Part shown: positions 9,840 to 21,660 of the stretch, piece by piece
Layout: each line of letters starts with the position of its first letter
How positions within the stretch are numbered: position 1 is the first letter of the stretch
DNA from: Epichloe hybrida
Taxonomy: Eukaryota; Ascomycota; Sordariomycetes; Hypocreales; Clavicipitaceae
NCBI GenBank assembly: GCA_019022495.1
Contig: JAFEKR010000001.1
Span: 2,976,001-3,040,000, forward strand
DNA: 64,000 bases
Reading direction: 5' to 3'
Translations under genes and position numbers: made by a program
The notes under the pieces: generated by a model
Database searches by the model: none
What the model was told of the DNA's origin: nothing
Seen by the model: the letters and a program-made list of their open reading frames with translations, nothing else

Positions 9840-12800
9840 TCGTCGCGGTTGCGGTTGCGTCGGTGATGTAGCAACATCCGGTTGCCTCCGGCGAGCAGGC
9901 GAGAACAAATCACTTCTCGCACTGCTGTCAGGGCGAAACTCCTTCTGTGGGATTTGCGGAAACATGGAGCTCGTGGGGACCACTGGGGGTGCCCGTTGGG
10001 CCATGGACATCGGAGCCGGTGGTTCCTGCGTGGCAGGTTGTGACTTTTTTGGCATAAGCTTCTGGGCAAGCATACCAGGGATTGCTGCAGGAGAAGAGAA
10101 GAATGAAGACAGATCGAATCGCTTGTCCTTGACAGCGGACGCGGGTGCTTGGGAAGCCTTCTTGGCTGCCTCTTCTTCCTCCTGCTGTCTTTGAGCGAGA
10201 AGCGAGTACTCGTCTGGCTCGCTGGACTGGGCAGCCTGGTCTTGGATACAACTCGGCTCTTCCGTCAAATGAGATAGGTCCGGCACCGACTGCGAAATCA
10301 TCCGTGAAATTGCCGGTCGATGGATGCTTTTCTTGGTCCATGGACTCGGGATCGCGCCACGACGCTGATTACTTGGGGCGACGCGTTTGCCGAATGATTG
10401 TTGTCTCGGTGGGCGAGGAGTCTCACGCTGCGCCTCTAGTTCCCAGATGTCTGTATCATCATCCCGTATCTCCTGGTCAGCGTCCGCTTCCTCTCGGGGC
10501 TTGAGGCTCAGTTCCCGCGATGTCTCGTGTACAGGTTTGTGGAAGGCCTCGGGGTTCTTCTCCGCGAGATCGGGTCCTACTCCGTGCTCAGGTAGCCCAG
10601 CAGCCTCTCGTAACGAATTGTCGCCTCGCAGATTTGGGCTGATGGGTCCCTCTCTGGCAACCCAGCTCATGGCCCCATCGCTCGGCGGCGTGACACGCAT
10701 TGAGCTCGCTGGAGACTGTCGCAAAGGCGATCCTCCCTTGTCAATAGACGGCTCTACGCTGTGCCGAGCCGAGTTTTCAAAGGCAGCATCAGTGTGTGCA
10801 TTCGTCGCAGCAAAGGGGTCAGGAGTCTCCTCTTGGGCAGGACTGTTCCGCTTTGCAGCAGCCGCAGCAGTATTGCGTGGCTGCAAGGGACTCCGACTCG
10901 TTCGACGACTAGTCTGGCTGTCTCGAGATCCGGTCCATGAATCCTTGCTTCCGGGCCGCCTGAAAGGACTTCCCAGCTGTTTTTCACGGCTCTCGGGAGA
11001 TGGCGGATCCGAGGTGATGCTCTGGAGGACTTGCCCTGCTCGAACAATTGCCGACAGGTGTGGCCGCACCGTTTTGCTCAGAGATGTTTCGTGTTGTAGC
11101 GACTGAGGTTCTTGCAACGGCGAGGAGACTCGATTCAGAGGAGTCGCGTCGAACGATCGTCGAGTAAAGTCAATGGGTGCTACTGGTTGTCCAAGTTCGG
11201 GGTCAGGCTGGGGCTCTGTTCGAACAGTTGGATCATGAACATCTGCTTCTCCCTTGTCTTCCTCCCCTCTTTCCTCCTCCTCCTCCTCCTCCTCCTCCTC
11301 TTCTTCTTGCATATTGTCTTGCATTTCTTCATCCCCCAGTTCCTCATGCTCCATCTGGGCATGCTCCATTTGGTCGTCATCCTCCATCAGGTCATCTTCT
11401 GCCTGCTCAATCTCAAATTCCTGTACTTCTTCATGTCGTTTTTCAGCAACAGGAAGGCGAGTATCTCCGATACGGCCAGGATACCTTGGTGAAGATGCAA
11501 GCCTGGACGAAGGTCGGAATGAAGGCACAGGCTGTTCGGCAGCGATGCGAGAATTGCCGCCAAACTGCCCGGGAGATCTAGGTGACGACCTCATTTTCGA
11601 CAACGACCGCGAGCTTCGATTTGATTTGTAGCCGGCTTGGTCAGATGTCTGGATATCAACTTGTGGCGGCGTGTCATCTGGCGTAGGCAGGCGAGCTTGT
11701 TCCGACGCTGCTGCTGTGATGGCGCGCTCTTCCTCCGCTTGAACCGCTGCCTCCATGGCGTCAGCCATCTCGTTGTCGAAGCCGTCGTCTACTTCTTGTT
11801 CTTCCTGCTCTTGTCCATCATCTACTTCTTGGACGCCTTGTTCTGCCGTATATTCTTCGACGGCCTCGACGTTCTCGATGTCCTCGGCGTCCTCCACTTC
11901 TTCAACCTCGGCTTCTTCCTGGAAGCCTTGTTCTGCCATATCTTCTTCGACGTCCTCGGGATCCTCCACTTCTTCAACCTCGGCCTCTTCCTGGAAGCCT
12001 TGTTCTGCCATATCTTCTTCGACGTCCTCGGGGTCCTCCACCTCTTCAACCTCGGTCTCTTCCTGGAACATGTTGACTACATTCTCACCTCCTCCGGAGT
12101 CTTGTTGATCCCCCTCTGAGTCGACCATGTACTCTCCAACTTGGTAGTCTTTCAGGCTTTCATCTTCCTCTTCGTCCTCTTCATCAGCTACAAACAGGCT
12201 GGGCTCAGGATCGGCTGCCACTTCTGCTTGCGCTTCTGGCTCTGCTGGCTCTTCTCGATGAAAGGCCTCTTCAAGCGATTGGTTGTTTTCACTTCCATCA
12301 TCAAATCCTTGGTCGACTTGAACGTCACTTGCGGCTTGTTCATGCTGAATCATGTCGGTCTCCATGTCGTCGTCTAATCCGTCCTGCTCGTGAACCATCT
12401 GTTTCTCACTCTTCTTGAGAACCTCGGCGGCGATACGAGGAAGGTCAGGATGGCGCACTTCCGCTTCTCCGTGTGTCGGGACAACCTCGATTTGCTCTTC
12501 TTGGGCCCCATCTTCTTCTGCTTCTGCCACCTCTCCTGAAGACTCGTCCTCATGTTGCATCGTCCCATTATCGGCCACATCTTCGTCTCGTGACTCGTCC
12601 AGCTGAGCTTGATCGCCCTCATTTTCCAAGTCATCATAGGTCATGTTGTCTTGCCGTCGCCGAGGCGTCGCTGCCGCCAACACAGCATCAGGAATTACGG
12701 AGAAGGAATCCTCGAAAGATTCTGGCTGCCCTTCTTCCGGATGACTTGCATTTCGAAGGTACTGATGAAACTGCGGCAACGCGGGAGAGTCGGTGGTTGG

Positions 12801-14417
12801 GTTCGTCTTCGCAAACGTCGCTTCTTCTGCCTGGATCGCGCTGTATTTCAAGACACGATGCCTGAGGGGCGATGAGTTCACACCCTTGCGTGGACTGCGA
12901 GACCATTTGGGGCTCGGGCGTTCATTAGGCGGCGACGAAGATTGTCGCGCGGTTGTAGACTCTCTTCTTGAAGGGAGCTGTTCTCGGGGCATTCCCGGTG
13001 GTTGTTCTTCCCCCTCTTCCTCTACCGTATCGGGCTCTGCAGGCTGCGCGATAGTCATCAGGTCAGGCAGGTCACGAAGATGGGCTGCGTCAGCATCGTT
13101 TTCGGGGTCGCCTTCATCAGCACCTTGCCTTAGGGCCTCTAGTGTATTATTGATGATGAGACTAGTCTCCTCTCCAAACTCCTGATGCGTGACTGGATGG
13201 ACAGAGCTGTTGAAGTCTGGGTGTAAAGACTGTATTGACTCCATAAATATCATACTGAAGTCCTCGCCGTGTGCAATGGTGTCATATGCTGACGGTTCCA
13301 TCGTGGCAGGAGAGCCTGCATCACGCAGTAGCTCATTAGTGGATGACCCATCACTTTCAGCCCCTGCCAAATCACCATAGCCGTAACCATCATAGTCACC
13401 CGCTTGTGAGGTCTCAATTTCTTGTTGCTGGTCACCCAAGTGGGTGAGGGCGCCGGGTGCGAAATGAGGTGATGATTGAGGGTGAGGTATCTCATCTCTA
13501 GTCCAAGCTGGGGCTTTTGGCGTGGCCTCGTTCGATATCGATGCCATCCAGATATCGGAATCTGGCTCTACCGGACCCCCAGTAGCAGGAGACGGAGACG
13601 AAGGCGCCGCAGCCCGGTCGGTGGCTTCGGTCGCATCGCCGTCTGTTGATTCTGATGGAGCTCTCACAAGGTCAACCTCGTCATCGCTAGTGACAGGAGG
13701 TAGCTGTGTCGTGTCGAGATTGATATCGCCAACTTCGCCTGCAAGCTCGAGCAGTTCGTCCGGCGCAAGCGCTTGCCGCCTCCGCCTCCCCCTTCTCGCT
13801 GTTGATGCTCGTGGCGTGACATCTGTTCCTACTTTGGTAGAGGCCGCAGTGTTCGGGGTCTTGCGCGGGCGAAGGTTTCTTTTTGGTGTGGGTGTCGTTC
13901 GCACGCTGGGTTCGGACTGCGGCTCTCCGTCGTCTTGGCTCGCCATCGTCCTCGCGCGGCGAGGTGTCCTCTTGACAAGCGTGGCTGCGCGCCTTTTTGT
14001 CCCCGCGCCTGGCATGGGAGTTCCATTGGACTTTCGTTGACGGCCTCGGGCCCTGGGAGTTGTCGCGTCCTCCGGCTTTTCCTCTCTTGACTCGCGAAGA
14101 GGAACGGTCGTCGTGGTAGTTCGGCGTCTCAGTTGGCGCGCAGGTGTTGATGAGGCCGACGCAGGTGACTGGAATAACTTGCGCCTGGCGCTGCTGCCAA
14201 CATTGTCATCCCCATCCAACTGAGCTGTGGTGCGCAGCCTCTTGGACGAGGTTCCATCGCCGACTTGTAGCTCGACCATCTGCTTTCGGGGCGAGCCGTC
14301 GAGAGATACAAGACGTTGGGATGACTGACTGCGAGTGACACGACGAGTCGCAGACGACGGGGATTGCGAAGCCGGTTCTGCCATTGTCGAATCATTGAGA
14401 GGATCCGGCGATGACAT
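8901..14417 (-). CDS. Giant low-complexity acidic nuclear protein
   Basis: This is a single uninterrupted frame of 1838 aa starting at an ATG (14415-14417). The N-terminal 230 residues are basic and Ser/Thr/Pro-rich with several RGR/RRGRR-type clusters reminiscent of AT-hooks, though no strict GRP core was seen. The middle is strongly acidic. It includes near-identical 24-residue repeats (consensus core AEVEEVEDPEDVEEDMAEQG) at about residues 783-862 and a long Glu run near 1040. A Gln tract followed by a Glu tract lies at about 1526-1559. The last 90 residues look folded and conserved: TWTRRHWLLLDELLQLRRR, then LQRWHLDCVDAFKAEVGGWD and AKRLFALILGEQKRKRKQ. From memory, similar C-termini occur in hypocrealean proteins annotated as AT DNA-binding proteins; this could not be verified. 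Function unknown, probably chromatin-associated. Confidence 0.85.
9741..9840 (-). repeat. Adjacent poly-Gln and poly-Glu codon tracts
   Basis: A (TTC)n-type run at 9741-9785 encodes consecutive Glu on the minus strand. A (TGC)n run at about 9803-9838 encodes consecutive Gln. Both lie inside the giant minus-strand gene and are expected to vary in length. Confidence 0.85.
11830..12070 (-). repeat. In-frame 72-base tandem repeat
   Basis: About three copies of a 72-base unit encode a 24-residue acidic repeat with MAEQGFQEE junctions. The two central copies are almost identical at DNA level. The copy nearest the C-terminus has diverged (EDAEDIENVEAVEEYTAEQG). Confidence 0.88.
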
Positions 14418-15266
14418 GTTGTGGCGCGCAGCCGTTGTGATGGAAATGGATACCGCACTCCCGATCGCAACTTTTTTTTTTTTTTTTGCTTTTTTTTTTG
14501 TTGTCTCGCGTGCCTTTTGTTTGGCTCAAATGACGCACTTGGGTCCCGTTAGACGTGTATTACGCGTGGTGCCGTCGGTGGTGGACATGGAATGCATAGC
14601 CCACGAAATATGGAGTACGGAGTACAGATCCGTATGTAGCCCGTACAAAAGATACAACGCCGTTGCGCGCGGCTAACTGCGTATTACACGGGGTCGTGAA
14701 CAGGCAACATGGGGTTGGTTGTCTCGCGGCATGGATGGAGGAGGCCTTGCTAATTTTGTTTACTTGAATCCCTGTCAGGACTAGCGCCTACATAATGTAG
14801 TCAGGTCGGTCTGCTCCGCAATTATAGTTCTTCCGTGCCCCGCTTTCCAGGGCCAGTCACATGCGTGGCAGCAGCTGGCAGCTGGCGGCTGTCACAGGCC
14901 CAAAGGCTTGACGGTCTGTCGGGCAAGGTGCGGGCTGCGGAATCGCACGGAACACGGAGGATAATGATTTCATTACGGCCACAGAAAGGCCAAACAGACT
15001 ACCTCGGCTCACACTACCAGGGGGGGGGGGGGGTTGCAGCTCTTCCTCGATTGACTCTCCAGATCTTGATTTAATACTAAACCTTCCCGCTGGCCCAGGG
15101 GGAGTTGTTGTCGTTCCTCGCTCCACCGTGTAGCAATAATAAGCAACAAGTCGTCTTCCTGGTCCTCGGTCTCGGTCTCGGTCTCGCTTTCGCATCACGT
15201 CACATCGCATCGCATCGAATCGCATCGCATCGCATCTCATCTCATCTTCCCCACAAGACGCGCACA
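14418..15266. promoter_or_regulatory. Divergent promoter region with homopolymers
   Basis: This is the upstream region shared by the giant minus-strand gene and the plus-strand carrier gene. It holds T-runs at 14470-14500, a TACGGAGTAC element at 14616-14625, a run of about 14 G at 15021-15034, and a (GCATC/GAATC)n simple repeat around 15200-15240 just before the carrier start. No additional gene was seen. Confidence 0.5.
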
Positions 15267-16396
15267 ATGGCCACCAAGACGCCAATCCCGCAAAACGACA
15301 ATGTCGCCCACGCCCTCGCCGGCGCAGGCGGTGGTATTTTGTCCATGGTGTTGACGTACGAAACTCTCACGATCCCTCTTGCAATCACGTCACGTCACCT
15401 CACGTCACCTCACGTCCCTGATTGGATGCGCGCGCAGCCCGCTTACATTGCCAGCTACACAGATACCCCCTCATCACGCTGTCCACCCGTGCCCAGGTCG
15501 AGTCCAAGAAGGCCGAGAGCAAGTTCATCGACGCCGTGCAGAGCATCGTCGCGCGCGAGGGAGTCGCCGGCCTGTACTCGGGCATCAGCTCGGCCCTCTT
15601 CGGCATCAGCGTCACCAACTTCGTCTACTACTACTGGTACGAGTGGACGCGGTCCTTTTTCGAAAAGGCCGCCGCGACGGCCGGCCGCGCCAGCAAGAAG
15701 CTCACCACCGTCGAGTCCATGATGGCCGGTGCCATTGCCGGCTCGGCCACCGTCATCATCACCAACCCCATCTGGGTCGTCAACACGCGCGTCACCACGC
15801 GCCAGAAGCACTCCGAGGCCGACCTCGAGGCTGGCAAGCCGCCGGCCCCGACGCCCTCCACCATGGGCACCCTCATGTCCCTCCTCCGCAAGGAGGGGCC
15901 CCGGGCCCTGTTCTCCGGCGTGCTGCCGGCCTTGGTCCTCGTCATCAACCCCATTCTCCAGTACACCCTCTTTGAGCAGATGAAGAATGCCGTGGAGAAG
16001 CGGAGAAAGGTGACTCCCGCCACGGCCTTCTTCCTCGGCGCGCTCGGCAAGCTGTTTGCCACGTCGGTGACGTACCCTTACATCACCGTCAAGAGCCAGA
16101 TGCATGTCGCTGGCAGCCACAGCGGCAAGAAGGAGGGTATGAGCGAGACTCTGAGCAGAGTGATTCGCGAGGAGGGCTACGCTGGTCTCTACAAGGGTAT
16201 GTTCAGTCGTTGGCCAAGGGCCCCGAAAGGGCCTCGATTCCTTTCATCTTTCTTTCCTTGTTTGAAACTAAAGCATTGAATAATAGGTATCGGCCCCAAA
16301 GTCTCCCAGAGCGTCTTGACTGCTGCTTTCCTGTTTGCCTTCAAGGATGCTCTGTACGAGCAGACTGTCCGTTTCCGCATGGGCCGCAAAGCTTAA
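15267..16396 (+). CDS. ANT1: Peroxisomal adenine nucleotide carrier (Ant1/PMP47-like)
   Basis: This encodes a 310-aa solute carrier of the mitochondrial carrier family, of the type that exchanges ATP for AMP across the peroxisomal membrane for fatty-acid activation. Exons are 15267-15355, 15463-16196 and 16287-16396, with matching phases (2, 1). Three carrier repeats are visible, with signature positions YPLITLSTRAQ, NPIWVVNTRVTTRQ and YPYITVKSQM. The usual Asp/Glu of Px[DE] is replaced by Leu/Ile, Trp/Val and Ile, which is typical of this subfamily. Glycine-rich helix starts (ALAGAGGGILSM, MMAGAIAGSATVII) and EGVAGLYSGISSALFG match the fold. Close relatives transport NAD or CoA, so the substrate is inferred. 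Confidence 0.9.
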
Positions 16397-16841
16397 TCGC
16401 TTCACTTCACACCCTGCCACTTACTGTCCGTGCGATCGGATCGTGACGACACACGGGGTAAAATGAGTAGTATTATTACGCTGCGCCGCGCACATTGCAA
16501 ATAGCGACGCGAGATTCTTGAAACCCCGTCAACTGTGCAGGAAGGGAAGGTCACAGGAGATTCCTTTCGGCACAGCTGCTATGGATGATGGCGAGCCCGT
16601 GTACGGAAAATGCAAGCGAGATGAGGAGATGAAATGACGGACAATAAGCCAAGTCAAGCACGAGATGGCTGTTGTTTCAAGGGATGTGATACCTTTCGCG
16701 ACAAGTAAACCTATATACCATGGTCACAGGCAGATTTCGTCATCAATTTAGTTTTGTAGTTTTTTTTTAGTTTTTTTTTAGTTTTTTTTTTTCTTTGCGA
16801 GCCCGCTGCCCGCTGCCCGCTGCCCGCTGTACAACTACTCA
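16397..16841. other. Convergent intergenic region
   Basis: This lies between the carrier and MAK10 stop codons. It contains three TAGTTTTTTTT-like runs at 16750-16790 and a CCCGCTG triplication at about 16801-16826. No gene was seen. Confidence 0.6.
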
Positions 16842-19550
16842 TCAAGTAATAGGCACTATGCGCGGAACTATCCACCACTCATGATACGCCTTGTCCGACG
16901 TGGGAACCTCGGCCACCACATTCAACGTAGTAGCTTCGTCCCCTCCAGCCATGAGCAATGCCTTTCGCAACGTTGACGCAGCCACGCCCGTGGCAATACA
17001 CGACTTCAGCGCGGCCTTTGCCGAGCCGATCCACCGTTCGTGCGAACCCACGGAGAAGGAATCCTCTGCCGAAAGCTTGCCCAGCGCTTCGAGCCCTCGT
17101 TTCGCGCTCGTCGCCGCCCGCTCAGCATGCTCGAGGAGTGCAGACGTGCTCGAATCAGGCTGCTTCGTCCCGTCACTGAAGTCGTCGAATGTCGGGAGAG
17201 CGGGCAGCCCGATGGGGGAAAACGGCCTCATGCGCAGATCGTAGCGAAGCCTGTCGTTGCTATATGGTCTCGGGGGCGCGCTGATGAGCTTGCAGCGGTC
17301 GAGGACGACGTACACGCAGCAGAGGGCGTCGGATAACTCGCTCGTGACAGCTGCGTCGAGCATGGATAGTCGCGTGTAGGAGAGGGACCGCTGGAGTTGC
17401 TGCTGCTCGGCGGGAGGGGGGAGGACCTGGCTCCGGGACCGCGTGGCCCGCCCGACGACAAAGGTCTTGATGCGCTCGACGTGCTGGAGACGTGACTTGG
17501 ACAGGTAGTTTAGGTACCAGTACATGCCTGCCATTTCGTCAACCTGGTAGACTTGGAGTTCGAATCCGAGCTGGACAATGGCTTCCATCTGGCGCAGCTT
17601 GTAGAGGTATGTCCAGGATGACAGGGGGAGGGAGTACGTTTCGATGGGGTCGAGGCCGAGGGGGGATCGTTGCATGACGGGCTGCTCTTCGGTGCGGACC
17701 TGTAGCATCTCATCAATGTCTTCGGCGTCGACTTGGAGATTTTCCCAGTCGCGGACCAGGTGGCAGAGGGTGCGGCGCACGCGGCACCGGTTCTGGCAGG
17801 CGGTGCGGAAGATGTCGAGGAAAGGCTGGGCGGCCCGTTGGCGGAAGAGCTCCATTTTCTGGGACATGACGAAGCGGGGGTCCTGGGGTGCCTCGATCTC
17901 GTCGTTGTCTCGGTCAAGGAGCGGGTGGGCCGGGAGGGTGATGATGGAGAGGTCGTCGTCGAGGAGTTGCCGGATAGACATGGATCCGAGGATCTCCATG
18001 GCGTCGAAGAGGAAGGTTTGGAGGAGGGTCCGAATGTACACCATTGGTTGGGGCTTTTTGGACTGAAACGACTGGACGAATGTCTGGTTTGATGAGGACA
18101 GGAGACGTCAGCATGCAGGGATGGCGGGAGTACACGCGTGTCGTGCTTTGGGGAGGGGACTGGATTCACTTCGCACCTGAAGACACTGGGAGTCCGTGTA
18201 CTCCAAGACGCCGATGACTTCGGAACCGTCTCTGAAAAGGCGCGATAGATGGCCAAAGGCGTCGTCAAAGTTGAGCTGAACAATGGGACGTGGAGGCACG
18301 GTACTGGCGAGTTTGCGCTGCAGCTTCATGCTGAAGGCGTCGTCGACTGCTGATGCCAGAGAATGTGTTGAGCTTAGCCTTGGGAGAATCTGCAGAGCCT
18401 GGTCCCAGGGTGCCTTGGCCTTGGACGGTTCCTTCATGTGCTGAGGTGATTCCGTGGCTGTCAGGAAGACGCTCCGCAGGTCCAGACGGCTTACGAGGGC
18501 ATCTGCCATGTCATCGGGGATTGACGAACCCTTGAGGGAAAGCACAAGCTCTACCGCACCGCTGAGCACGTCTTGCACCTCTTTGGAGGGAAAGCCTGTT
18601 AGTAAAGTGCGATTATAGGTATTTGGGACGAAATCTTCCTCCTGCAAGTCATGTTAGTTAGTACAGCACGAGTCTCTCGTTGAAACACACGGCAGCTCAC
18701 CTCGTAAAAATGCTCTGCCTTGATACGTTCGTTCACGTAACCGCACGCCTTGAGCATTCCCAAGCAGTACGCTCGCAGGACCTCGAGCATCGGTTCTTCA
18801 TTGGCCTCCATATCTCTGGGACGCACAAAGTAAGCTTCCCTGATGCTGCCGGGCTCGGGCATCAGGAGAGCTTCGACGTAAACACTGGTGAATATTGTCT
18901 GCGACAGGGGGTATCCCAAGTGCCAGGACATCTATGCGGGATTAGCCCGTGCAAAGAAGACCAAGTGAGAACCCGGTGTGTGTGTGACACTTACTTCATG
19001 ACAAATGAGTTGGTCCATGATGCCTAATACCTCCTCCGGATGCAACGGCCGCGAGACATGATACATGACGTCAAAATGCTCGCCGGGTTGAATGCACCCA
19101 CTGTCCATTTTCGGGTCCATGATCTACGTTGCAATGCAGTCAGCCGAGGTGCAACTGTCAAACCCAGATAATGCCGCGCCACACAAGACAGACCTCGAGA
19201 GCTGCGACGGAGTCGAAGAGTGTGAAGAGGCCATCTTTGACAAGCTCGGCCGGCTCCAAGGCTACCCAACCTGTCAGTGTGCCCGGCCGAAACGTCAAGA
19301 TGAAAATATTGTCTCAGCACGTACTCTTTACGGCATCCTCAAACTTATCCGTGATGTCAACGGCTACTATGCCGGCGCTCCGTATGCTGGGCGGCGGCAA
19401 GGGCGGCGGCTCTCGACCCTGTCCCAATGATAACCGGGAGATTTCTGCACGGCGAGTCAGAACACCGGGCATTGATTGAGAAGGAACAGATTTTTTTTTT
19501 CAAGCTTTTGGAAACGGACCATCGGCGGCACCGATCCCGTAGTCGGCCAT
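16842..19550 (-). CDS. MAK10: NatC N-acetyltransferase auxiliary subunit Mak10/Naa35
   Basis: This encodes a 764-aa scaffold subunit of the NatC complex, which binds the catalytic Naa30 subunit and acetylates Met-hydrophobic N-termini. The seven-exon model on the minus strand is 19520-19550, 19325-19444, 19194-19270, 18995-19123, 18701-18931, 18177-18641 and 16842-18083; all phases close. The N-terminal block reads VDITDKFEDAVK, then ELVKDGLFTLFDSVAALE joined to IMDPKMDSGC, the hallmark motif. Later conserved parts include EEVLGIMDQLICHEMSWHLG, YPLSQTIFTSVY and the long C-terminal helical region. The first exon (MADYGIGAAD) is only 31 bases and rests on a good TTCTGAC branch site, so the exact start is less certain than the rest. 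Confidence 0.92.
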
Positions 19551-20248
19551 TTTGTGAATCTAATTCATAACCTGTATGATGGCATGGCCAGAGTCTATCG
19601 GTGGCGGCGGCCTCAGTCTTGGTTTGGGGCCGTCGTTGGCTGCGCTCATGCAATGAATGTGCGTGGGGGTCGAGACGTGAGGGTCGAGACGTGAGGGTCG
19701 AGACGTGACGGTCGAGACGTGACGGTCGAGACGTGACGGTTGAGACTTTCGAGAGTTGAGAGCGGCATGATAAGGATGGGGCACCCAGAAGCGGCGCCGT
19801 GTCATGCACGGCCGGGGTCGGCGTGACACAAAGTCGACAGAGACCAACACCAGATCTTTTACTCTCGCGTCGATATTTCTCCAAGAAGAGCCTCGTTTCC
19901 TTTGATACGGTTATCGGGGTTCTAATTTGGGGGTTTACGAGACTTTCAGGTTACGATTCGACAGCTCAGCCTTTGGTCATTGGCAACGCCCGTCCCCTCT
20001 CATGCCTACCGTCAAGACTCAAGAGCCACATCCAGTGTTTCTATTAACATAACAGCGGCGCAACGATAACTTCATCATGTATGAAATTCTTCGCCGAGTC
20101 GATTTGATTTAGTCTAGCAATCGATTATAGTACAGCATCACCGCGTGCCTTCTCCCGACTAGGACAAGGCCACCCCCCCCCCCCTTCAGTCGTTCTGCCC
20201 ACTTCGCCAGTCGCAGCCATCACATGGTCAATATTCCCAAGCATTGAT
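19551..20248. other. Intergenic region upstream of MAK10
   Basis: This contains the MAK10 promoter, with a 14-base tandem repeat at 19667-19746, and the 3' flank of the ATP synthase epsilon gene. No further gene was seen. Confidence 0.55.
19667..19746. repeat. 14-base tandem repeat, about 5.7 copies
   Basis: The unit GGGTCGAGACGTGA occurs three times. It is followed by two copies starting with C instead of G and a partial sixth copy with one C-to-T change. The array sits about 117 bases upstream of the MAK10 start codon. Each unit contains GACGTGA, which resembles a half site for ATF/CREB-type bZIP factors; that link is inference. Confidence 0.9.
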
Positions 20249-20654
20249 CTAAGAGGAGGCGCTCTCAGCCATGGCGGCAGTGTTGGCGGCACCAAGTTCC
20301 TTGACCTCACCCTGCTTGCCGTTCTGTTTGCGGTGTTGGGGTCAGCTCCATGCGCTTCACGGCCCGGATTGATTGCACCGCTGTCAATTACGTACCGACC
20401 ACTTGGCAAAGCGCAGATCCATCTCGCCCCGGCGCTCGGCAACAATTCTCTTGTCCTCCTTGAGGCTGCGGCGGACAGCGCGGGCCGCGATGGCCAGGTA
20501 TCGGTTGTAGCTGTATCCAAGGTCAGCGTTGTCGAACTCGGTAGGGTTTGTGAGCTTCGTGGTGCGTCGAAAGTCGGCACGTCGAGAGGGTGCAGGCACG
20601 GGGGATGGGTCAGTTGACGTACGTCAAACCGGCGACTTTCCACGCAGCAGGCAT
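20249..20654 (-). CDS. ATP15: Mitochondrial ATP synthase subunit epsilon
   Basis: This encodes a 73-aa central-stalk subunit of F1Fo ATP synthase. Exons on the minus strand are 20623-20654, 20396-20510 and 20249-20323 (GTACGT donors, CAG acceptors, phases 2 and 0). The protein starts MPAAWKVAGLTYNRYLAIAA and continues RAVRRSLKEDKRIVAERRGE and FAKWSNGKQGEVKEL. This is the typical fungal Atp15 core, with a short Ala/Ser-rich tail. As usual, there is no cleavable presequence. The three small exons hide it from simple frame scanning. Confidence 0.94.
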
Positions 20655-21297
20655 TTCGGCGGTATTGAGAAGCTGACGTTAGATGAGATGTGGGATTAGA
20701 AATGGGTTGATCGGTAAGCCGAATTTTGGCCAGAAATTGATCATGGAATACCGAATACCCGCCCGAGGGGACCCGGACACCTCAGGCATCAGACACTTTC
20801 GTATCACGTGATTAGGCAGAAACGTCTGACTGGTGCGATCCACTTCATCCTCGAAGCTACGGAACTACTCATGAAATGGGCTGTCATTCTCGAGTCTCCA
20901 ACTATTACGTTGACTACATGTATACATGTATGAGATTGCAGCAGCAGTCATATGCTAGGTGCCGCATCCTGTTTTCGTCGGTATGCCGGGCTGCCTGCCT
21001 GCGGCACGCTCCTGCCTCCGCTCCCGACGCTGAACAAGATTCCCACAAGATGACGCATCTCACGAAAGCATCAGTCACAAAACCTCCGTCTGCCTCTCCC
21101 CTCCATTCCCGGCCGTAGACCCTCGCTCCCGACGTGAGGCATGTCGCCATTGAAACGTACCGAGGCGGGCGCGGATGCTCTGCCCGCAGGTATGAATTCC
21201 CAAGGCAGGCTGCCTCGCCTTGGAGTCGGATCCTGGGGAATCTGCCTGGACCGAAGTGGTAGATAGTGCGTTGGGCTGAAGCCTGTCGCGAGCAGCA

Positions 21298-21660
21298 CTC
21301 TCCTTGGAAGGAGTTCACATCCAGTTTCTCCGCGATATCCATCAGTTGCTCGTAATACTCAACCTCGACAAGTTCCACGCAGAGCGATCGCAGGTTTGAG
21401 GGTCGCCTCGATGCCGGCACCAGGAAGGGACGCCCACCTTGATGCGCCTCAAGTCGATCAAGGGCAAGCATGGCAGGGCTGAGAGTACACTGATGATCCG
21501 CGCGGCTTATGCACAGCGTATGGAGTTGTAGAATGACGCGATGTTAGAAATGCATGCTGAGTTCCCACGGCTCACCCCAAAGTTCAAGCCAAATGGGCGT
21601 GAGGTCGCTGCAGGAATCACCCATTTGCGAATTCCTTCTCGAAAAGAACTTTCTCAGCTG
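21298..21660 (-). pseudogene. Possible F-box/LRR-like gene relic
   Basis: On the minus strand, LQLHTLCISRADHQCTLSPA, ALDRLEAHQ and LRSLCVELVEVEYYEQLMDI follow one another in frame. Their leucine spacing recalls fungal F-box proteins. Upstream in the same frame come SDLTPIWLELWG, then a stop (TAA at about 21539) with no convincing intron. Downstream the similarity fades after about 21300. There is no F-box proper and no start. Assignment is weak. Confidence 0.22.

Noticed and set aside
9030..9866. Plus-strand frame of 278 codons opposite the giant gene
   Set aside because: It is the antisense shadow of the minus-strand gene. Its long Leu and Phe runs come from the Gln/Glu codon tracts.
20125..20643. 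Continuous minus-strand frame of 172 codons over ATP15
   Set aside because: It reads mostly through the introns and in the wrong frame. The spliced 73-aa epsilon subunit explains the region.
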